Assembly (NCBI RefSeq): GCF_905475395.1
Contig: NC_058337.1
Span: forward strand, 12,388,983-12,452,982
Direction of reading: 5' to 3'
Length of the DNA stretch: 64,000 bases
Source: Chrysoperla carnea
Taxonomy: Eukaryota; Arthropoda; Insecta; Neuroptera; Chrysopidae
Position numbers and translations under genes: made by a program
In this document: positions 58,581-64,000 of the stretch, one piece after another
Layout of the letters: the number at the start of each line of letters is the position of its first letter
How positions within the stretch are numbered: position 1 is the first letter of the stretch
Notes under the pieces: generated by a model
What the model saw: the letters and a program-made list of their open reading frames with translations, nothing else
Databases searched by the model: none
Told to the model about the DNA's origin: nothing

Positions 58581-58619
58581 TAGTGATAAATAATTAAAAT
58601 AATTAAAAATAATTTTATT

Positions 58620-58806
58620 ATTAGTGTATGTACAAATATCAGCCAATTGATTCTCTATAGGTATATGTTCAATTTTTAAATTATCTTTTTTTAATTCTGA
58701 TCGAATGAAATGGTATTTAATGCCAATATGTTTACTTCTTTTACTTTCCCAATTCTTAACTTATTGAATACTTGATTGATTATCCTCAAAAATTACTGGT
58801 TTAACG
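58620..58806 (-). pseudogene. Copia-type RNase H fragment
   Basis: Read on the minus strand it gives KPVIFEDNQSSIQ, a stop, then KRSKHIGIKYHFIRSELKK and IPIENQLADICT. This is the RNase H end of a Ty1/copia polyprotein: EDNQS...KHIDIKYHF.R...IxTxxQLADI.TK. One internal TAA is present and the fragment is cut on both sides. It is a dead retrotransposon piece. Confidence 0.75.
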
Positions 58807-59285
58807 ATAATATTAAAACATTCATTTTACAAACCGCAGCTAGTTAATGCAACAATATTCTGTTTTTTAGATTTTCAAAATATATTATTTCCAAATAATT
58901 GAAGGGCGTACATGCGTCAACGATAATAGTAGAGAAATAAAAAACAATATGGTAATGCGATAGTTTAAATGATTTTCTATGATTTAAGACAAGAAAAATA
59001 ACCTGTTATCGAATTATTTTCATTGAATTTTAAGTTTAAAAAATTGACTAAAAATAAGATTTAATATGGGACTAAATGGAAAATATAAATACGATATTTT
59101 TCTAAAATTATATCGATACCAATACTTTTTTTTACAAGCTTTTACCAGGTAATAAGTATTTAAACTTTTAATAGAATTTCAAAAAAATTTCTATTAATTT
59201 AAAATTCTTTAAAATTTACATACTGTTTCCCTATGAACGCACGTAGCAAAACAGGCTCACGCATGTACGTGAACTTAAATAACAT
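58802..59285 (+). repeat. LTR-like direct repeat, left copy
   Basis: Blocks ataatattaaaacattcatt, gttcaaatgattt-like, atttaagac, aaatggaaaatataaat, ttatatcgata and ctgtttccctatgaacgcac recur in the same order at 59518-59950, with many differences. With the copia fragment between them, these are probably old LTRs. Confidence 0.5.
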
Positions 59286-59430
59286 TTCATTCGATCAGAA
59301 TTAAAAAAAAAATTGATTATATACCTACAAAAAATGAACTGGCTGATATTTGTACCAAAGGTTTATCAAATCAAAAATTTCACAAATTTGCTAAGTCCAT
59401 AGAAATCTGTTTTGTTTGAATTGAGCGGAG
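59278..59430 (+). pseudogene. Copia-type RNase H C-terminus fragment
   Basis: FIRSELKKKIDYIPTKNELAD, then ICTKGLSNQKFHKFAKSIEIC, then after a stop ELSGSVE-like residues (IERSVE) lead into tgttgaaat. This is the copia polyprotein end, where GSVE overlaps the start of the 3' LTR. It carries a deletion relative to the fragment at 58620 and lies in the opposite orientation. Confidence 0.7.
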
Positions 59431-59955
59431 TGTTGAAATCAATTGAATACAAATTTAGTTTTATTTATTATTTTGATAGAATTTTTTTCGATATTTAGTA
59501 ACGGAGTTGTTGATTAAAACAATAATATTAAAACATTTCATTAATATTATGAATGTTCAAGTGATGTAGAGTTATTTAGTTATTCATTTAAGGACGTACA
59601 TTCATGAGACTTGTAAGTAGACAAATAAAAATAATTATGATGATAAAAAAGTTTAAATGATTTTGAATGATTTAAGAAAGAAAAAATATACAATTATATA
59701 AATTAATCGAAACGTAATTAATGTTAAATTTTAAATTCAAAAAGTGACAAAAATTAATCTTTAACATAGGTTTAAATGGAAAATATAAATCGATATTTCT
59801 CAAAAATTATATCGATAACTATACTTGAAACTTTTATCAATTAGTAATTATTAAAAATTTTAATAAAATTTCAAAATTATTTCAAATTTAAATACTGTTT
59901 CCATATAAACGCACATAGCAAAACAGGTTGATGAATGAACGTCTTTAAATAAAAA
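59431..59955 (+). repeat. Probable 3' LTR (right copy of the direct repeat)
   Basis: It begins tgttgaaatc directly after the copia C-terminus, as copia LTRs do. From about 59518 it matches 58802-59285. The right end is not clear (aaacaggttgatgaatgaac near 59920). Confidence 0.5.
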
Positions 59956-60360
59956 TTATAATTATTAATATTAAAACTGTGTGTTTATTAGTAAACTCTA
60001 CATCTAAAATAACACTAACGTCAAAAAATTTTATCGAACCATAGTACATATTCATTTTGTTATATTTATTATAAATAAATTTTGTATAAATGAGATTGAA
60101 TCTCTTGGGAATAAACGCAAGCTCGAAAAATTTTGAAATCAAATAAAAATACTTGTAGTCAATCACTAATAATAAAACAACTAATTCTAGAATGTGATTT
60201 CAATTGGAAAAAATAGACAAATGATTCAAACATAATTTTTTTTAATTAATATTAAAAGTTTTGTGTAAAAAAGTATTTGGACAAAATGTGAAACAAATTA
60301 AATGTAATATAGAATTTTACAATGTACAAAAAAAGAATTAGAAAAATGCAAATTAAAACA
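59956..60360. other. Gene-free AT-rich stretch
   Basis: No gene or repeat recognised. Confidence 0.4.
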
Positions 60361-60760
60361 AAAACTTACTCAGAAACAAATTCGAAAATGAAATTTGACG
60401 TTTGGAAGTCAAATGAAGGTGAAACACAAAGCACAAATGTAACCAACTGTCCACTATGAACGATGAAACACTACTGACCTAATGAATAATTTTGATTGAC
60501 CACACCCGAAAAAAGCGCGGAAATTTAACACGCATTTAAATTAATGAAATTAATTTGAATAAATCAGAACATGAAATGTAGAGAAAAAATTTAAAATTTT
60601 TATTTGCTCGAGCTTTGAACCATAGACCTTCGATCTACGAGTCGCACCCGCTTAACACTGAGCTGCGACACCTCTTATATGATGAAACAATATCAAGAGA
60701 CATTATCGGTGATACAGCTGTACAAACCTAATGAAAAACTTTGAGTGACTAAAACACCTG
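60361..60760 (-). repeat. tRNA-like unit 2 with flanking repeat
   Basis: On the minus strand ttcattaggtttgtacagc, then caccgataatg, precede a tRNA-like part at 60602-60672: gtcgcagctcagtgttaagc (A-box region), gactcgtag (anticodon-loop region) and ggttcaaagctc (B box). The anticodon stem does not pair well. The low end (60365-60420) is the spacer repeat shared with 58262. Confidence 0.5.
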
Positions 60761-60960
60761 TGGGATTGTTACACAAACTTAAATTAATAACGTAGGTGAA
60801 AAAAAAATTTTTTACCTAGTGGGTTTCGAACCCACGATCTTAGTACTACGAGTCGGACTCGCTCACCACTTCGCCATATGACCCGATATATATACATACA
60901 AATTACACAAGGAATATCAGTGAGAAAATTATATTAACCTAATGAATAAATAAATTTAAC
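60761..60960 (-). repeat. tRNA-like unit 3, best preserved
   Basis: On the minus strand, 60812-60886: gggtcatatggcgaagtgg, then gactcgtag, then a perfect B box/T arm (gtgggttcgaaacccac, 5 bp stem). The acceptor ends do not pair and the anticodon stem is imperfect, so it is not a functional tRNA. It is preceded on that strand by ttcattaggtt, as in units 1 and 2. Confidence 0.55.
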
Positions 60961-61910
60961 TTATTCCAAAATAAATGCGTATTCAAATTAATTTAATTGA
61001 TTTGCAAAAAATCATATTAATAAATTCATTAAAAAAAAAATTAAAGTTTATACTTATCCGAGATTTGTGTGAGAAAACCGAATAAGTATAAACCGAAAAC
61101 ACATGCTTCTAAACCGAAACACATTAAGTCATTCGGATACAGTGTAGTAATAACTATTCATAGACCCTATTCATTAAGAATTTTTGGCTTCTATTATAAA
61201 ATGTTCTATTACAAATATCAGGTTTTTCCTCGGTTTTTTTACTACATTTATGTTGTAGTTAATCTCTTATACGAAAAGTTTTTTTTACAGATTTCACATG
61301 ATTAATGCTTTTTTTTCCACTGTAAATGATTAACATAATGATTATCATTAAAATTTTTCGATATGTGGAGTAATTTTTAAAATATCGAAAATTGAAAATT
61401 TTGTTTAATTATTTAGCTTTCGATATTTCGATAACCAAGACAAAAAAATTTCGTATTTTCATGATCAAAGTTGAAAATAAAGAACAAATAATTTCAACCA
61501 CGAATCTCAACTTGATATTACTATGGGCCATTTTAGGAACCGGACTCTCTTAGGTCAAGGAAAATCCCAAATCGTTAGAAATATTTTCTAAATCGATATT
61601 AATGTATTATTTATGTATTTTTATTTATTCATATTCCAAAGTATTTTTCTTATTTTAAATACACAGTTCGTTAAAAACTTTTCCTTCATTCAATTTTTTT
61701 TTCTTGATACAATTAGAAAGAAAACCAATTATTTGTGCACTTCATTAAAAGGGATGACTTTCTCCAGATTACGTACCTACACTAAGATCAAAGTAATCAA
61801 AAACAATATAAAAGAAAAAAACTCAATTTTCAATTACTGTTATTAAAATTATTATGATACAAAGAAATATAATCACAGTTTGAATTTGATTTTATAAATT
61901 TTATAAATTC
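60961..61910. repeat. Gene-free stretch with an AT fold-back
   Basis: 60961-61060 resembles the AT-rich tail after the tRNA-like units. 61340-61490 is another copy of the AT fold-back family (aatttttcgatatgtgg ... ttcgatatttcga). ORFs at 61069-61305 and 61613-61846 show no known motif. Confidence 0.45.
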
Positions 61911-62030
61911 TATTTCTAACGGTTTACAAGATGAGTCCTACGGACCTAAGACCCAATTGACCAATGTTAATATTTTTAAGCGTTACAAACTTGGGACTAA
62001 ACTTGGTATATTTCATATACATGTTATAAA
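61910..62030 (+). repeat. R1 fragment, internally deleted
   Basis: tctatttctaacggtttacaa to gacccaattgacc is joined directly to taatatttttaagcgttac and a degraded right end. Confidence 0.75.
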
Positions 62031-62095
62031 AGGTTTTTTGTTTTTTACTTGCAACCATTTTACTTGATGTTGATGATTTTATAATAAAAAAAAAA

Positions 62096-62572
62096 ACAAG
62101 TGAAAACAAACACTGAGTTAATTATATTAATACATACTATAAAATGTGCACCTAATTAACGCCCTCGTGGGTAAACGGTGATGTTTACAAAAAAATGTTT
62201 CAAACAAAAGTTTTTTATTTTTTTATAAGGAACATTTTTTACATTTAAACTTTTGTTCTATCTCTAACGGTTTACAAGATGGGTTCTACGGACCCAAGAC
62301 CCAATTGACCCATGATGCTCATTTACGAACTTGACCTCACTTTTTACGTCCTGAGTACGCTGTAAAAATTTCAGCTCGATATTTTTTTTCTTTTTTGAGT
62401 TATCGTGTCCACAGACGGACGGACGGACGGACGGACAACCGGAAATGGATTAATTAGGTGATTCTATGAACACCTATACCAAAATTTTTTTCCTAGTATC
62501 ATTATTTTTAAGCGTTACAAACTTGGGACGAAACTTAATATACTATGCATATTTCATATATACATGGTATAA
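62096..62572 (+). repeat. Dispersed repeat R1, near full length
   Basis: Both ends are present. The region between aaacaaacactgagtt and catactataaaatg is shortened by about 100 bp. The GGAC run is gacggacggacggacgg. Confidence 0.86.
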
Positions 62573-62711
62573 TAATCTAGTAATTGAATTTACTTTTTAA
62601 CTTGCCTTAATGTTAATTTTTTAGCTTTTATCAATATTAGTCTTTATCGATAAATACTATGGATTATAATCCAAAATAATTATTTAAAAAAAAAAGGGAA
62701 ATGAATTGAAA

Positions 62712-63031
62712 AACAAGTGAAAACAAACAATTGACTGAGTTAATTGTTGAAATACCATGCAAGACCCAATTGACCTATGATGCTCTATCCTATCTTTGCC
62801 TATCCTATTTGTGCCTATCTTTTTTCGTTTTTGAGTTATCGTGTCCACAGACGGACGGACGGACGGATTGACGGACAACCGGAAATGGACTAATTAGGTG
62901 ATTTTATGAACACCTATGACAAAATTTTTTTCCTAGCAACATTATTTTTAAGTGTTACAAAACTTAATATACTATGTTGCTTGGGACTAAACTTAATATA
63001 CTATGTATATTTCATATATACATGGTATAAA
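62712..63031 (+). repeat. Dispersed repeat R1, internally deleted
   Basis: The left end to ataccatgca is followed at once by agacccaattgacctatg, so about 250 bp are missing. The right end contains a short duplication (cttaatatactatg twice, about 62964 and 62992). Confidence 0.85.
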
Positions 63032-63109
63032 AACAAAAATACTTGATTTGATATAGCGTTCATGCTCTTTTAATGTTTAATTTAACTATATTAAAATGAT
63101 TTTTTAGAA

Positions 63110-63410
63110 TCAGAATAATAATATAATTTTTGATAACTGGACGTAATATTTTTTAACAGCTCTTATATTGTCTTTGATTGCCCAAATATTTACTAGAGCA
63201 TTGACGTAGACTTTATGTTTAACGTAGGCCAAAATAAAAAATTCCAATGCTGTTAAGTCGCACGATTTCGGATACCAACAAAGTATCCATTTCGAGAAAT
63301 ACGTCGAGTATGCACGTCCAGGAAATTTTTTGTTTTTATCGAACGATTTATGTTGCCTGATGTTTTTGGGTTTTAAATTGATGCTATAAGCGTGGGCGAC
63401 GTTTATTTCG
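63110..63410 (-). pseudogene. Mariner/Tc1-type transposase fragment, reverse
   Basis: The frame is open for 105 codons and includes NKKFPGRAYSTYFSKW, then CWYPKSCDLTALEFFILAYVK, then KVYVNALVNI and IKDNIRAV. This is the C-terminal part of a DDD transposase of the IS630/Tc1/mariner superfamily (FPGRxIS...WPPRSCDLTPLDFFLWGYVK). The third catalytic Asp is in SCDLT. The frame's first residues (from 63427) are antisense of the neighbouring fragment, so the true element piece ends near 63390-63410. Truncated and diverged. Confidence 0.75.
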
Positions 63411-63662
63411 GCAGCTGATGGTACCACATGTGATACACCTGGTGAAACAATGGTTTTATTGCGTGTAAAATTTCCTGGACGTGTAATTTTTTGAAATGGA
63501 GACTTTGATTGACCGCCGAGATCCTGCGACTTAACACCATTGGACTTTTCTCTTTGGGAATACGTTAAAGATAAAGTTTACGCCAATGCTCCAGCAAATA
63601 TTGAAGCACTCAAAGACAATATTGGCGGCAGATATTTGGCTGATATTCTGTATCATTACTAA
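63411..63662 (+). pseudogene. Mariner/Tc1-type transposase fragment, forward
   Basis: The frame reads AADGTTCDTPGETMVLL, then VKFPGRVIF, a stop, NGDFD, a stop (TGA where a Trp codon, TGG, is expected), then PPRSCDLTPLDFSLWEYVK, DKVYANAPANIEALKDNI, ending TAA at 63660-63662. Both the second (DGTT) and third (CDLTP) catalytic Asp regions are visible, 37 codons apart. Two stops make it dead. It stands head-to-head with the reverse fragment, so the pair is an inverted duplication of a transposase 3' half. Confidence 0.8.
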
Positions 63663-64000
63663 CCTAAGAGTTTGCACTTTGGATTAAAATAAAATTATCA
63701 GCTCTTTTCGCAATAGTATTGCGTTTCTTTTTTTAAATTCAAAATATCACCTCTTGTTGAAAGACCCATTATTATGAAAAACCTGCATACCTCGTTTTAT
63801 CTCATTGCAAAGTTTGTAATGCTTAGAATTAAGAAGAAAAAAATCAGTTTTTAAAACTTTTGTATGCAATAACTCGATAACGCAATGTATTTAGTAATAA
63901 TGATTATTTAAATTGTTTTTAGTTCGGGATCAGCTGACCACTTTCGAATCTGGTTACATGGGTTTTCTTTTACTAGGATGAATTCACTCAGACTGAATAA
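63663..64000. other. Gene-free right edge
   Basis: AT-rich. tcaaaatatcacctcttgttgaaag (about 63739) may include the end of the mariner-type element, but its inverted partner was not found. Confidence 0.35.

Noticed and set aside
60812..60886. Functional tRNA gene on the minus strand
   Set aside because: Good T arm only; acceptor ends do not pair and the anticodon stem has a mismatch.
62684..62878. Minus-strand ORF starting MSVNPSVRPSVDT
   Set aside because: Comes from the GGAC/GTCC run of R1 read in antisense.

Overview
This is AT-rich, repeat-dense eukaryotic DNA, almost certainly from an insect. The evidence is two genes with animal-type architecture (an intronless C2H2 zinc-finger gene and a multi-exon FAM13-family gene with GT-AG introns), relics of mariner/Tc1, hAT, copia and LINE elements, tRNA-like units of SINE type, and several repeat families of a kind common in insect genomes. 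The order of insect cannot be fixed from the sequence alone. There is no sign of operons, bacterial ribosome-binding sites, CRISPR or phage.

Layout. 1-9.3 kb holds repeats only: small fold-back elements, the first copies of a ~570 bp dispersed family (called R1 here), a LINE tail at 3.35-3.62 kb, and mariner-like and other repeat fragments. 9.60-11.32 kb is a complete plus-strand zinc-finger gene with 17 fingers. 11.3-19.1 kb is mostly non-coding, with a large fold-back at 12.4-13.0 kb, an inverted pair of R1 pieces at 13.3-13.9 kb and a doubtful small ORF at 14.57 kb. 19.13-30.64 kb holds four minus-strand exons of a FAM13 homologue, joined here by matching phases into a 758-residue C-terminal portion. 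Its three introns contain a pogo-like element, a mariner-like element, a small MITE, another insect repeat and a hAT relic. The 5' end of the gene was not found with certainty. 30.7-46 kb is repeat-rich: a mariner-like TIR element at 31.7 kb, a ~290 bp-arm fold-back at 33.2 kb, a possible terminal exon of another minus-strand gene at 34.7 kb, many R1 copies, and a large TIR element at 42.6-44.2 kb. 46.7-47.0 kb has two tRNA-like units. 47.9-48.4 kb has an unrecognised peptide motif in three copies.

54.11-58.23 kb is a young higher-order satellite. A 374 bp core occurs seven times with alternating 352 bp and 66 bp spacers, giving a period of exactly 1166 bp. 58.2-61.1 kb is a separate, older patchwork of tRNA-like units, two opposed copia RNase H fragments and LTR-like direct repeats. 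61.3-64 kb ends with R1 copies and two head-to-head mariner transposase fragments.

How the pieces relate. Only two genes are well supported: a nuclear DNA-binding protein of the rapidly evolving zinc-finger class, and a FAM13 scaffold-type protein. Everything else reads as layers of mobile DNA. Nesting gives an order of events: R1 copies sit inside a mariner-like element and inside a pogo-like element, and a hairpin element sits inside an R1 copy. The items most worth following up are the 1166 bp higher-order satellite with its nested stem-loops, the tandem tRNA-like arrays, and the long fold-backs that could yield double-stranded RNA.
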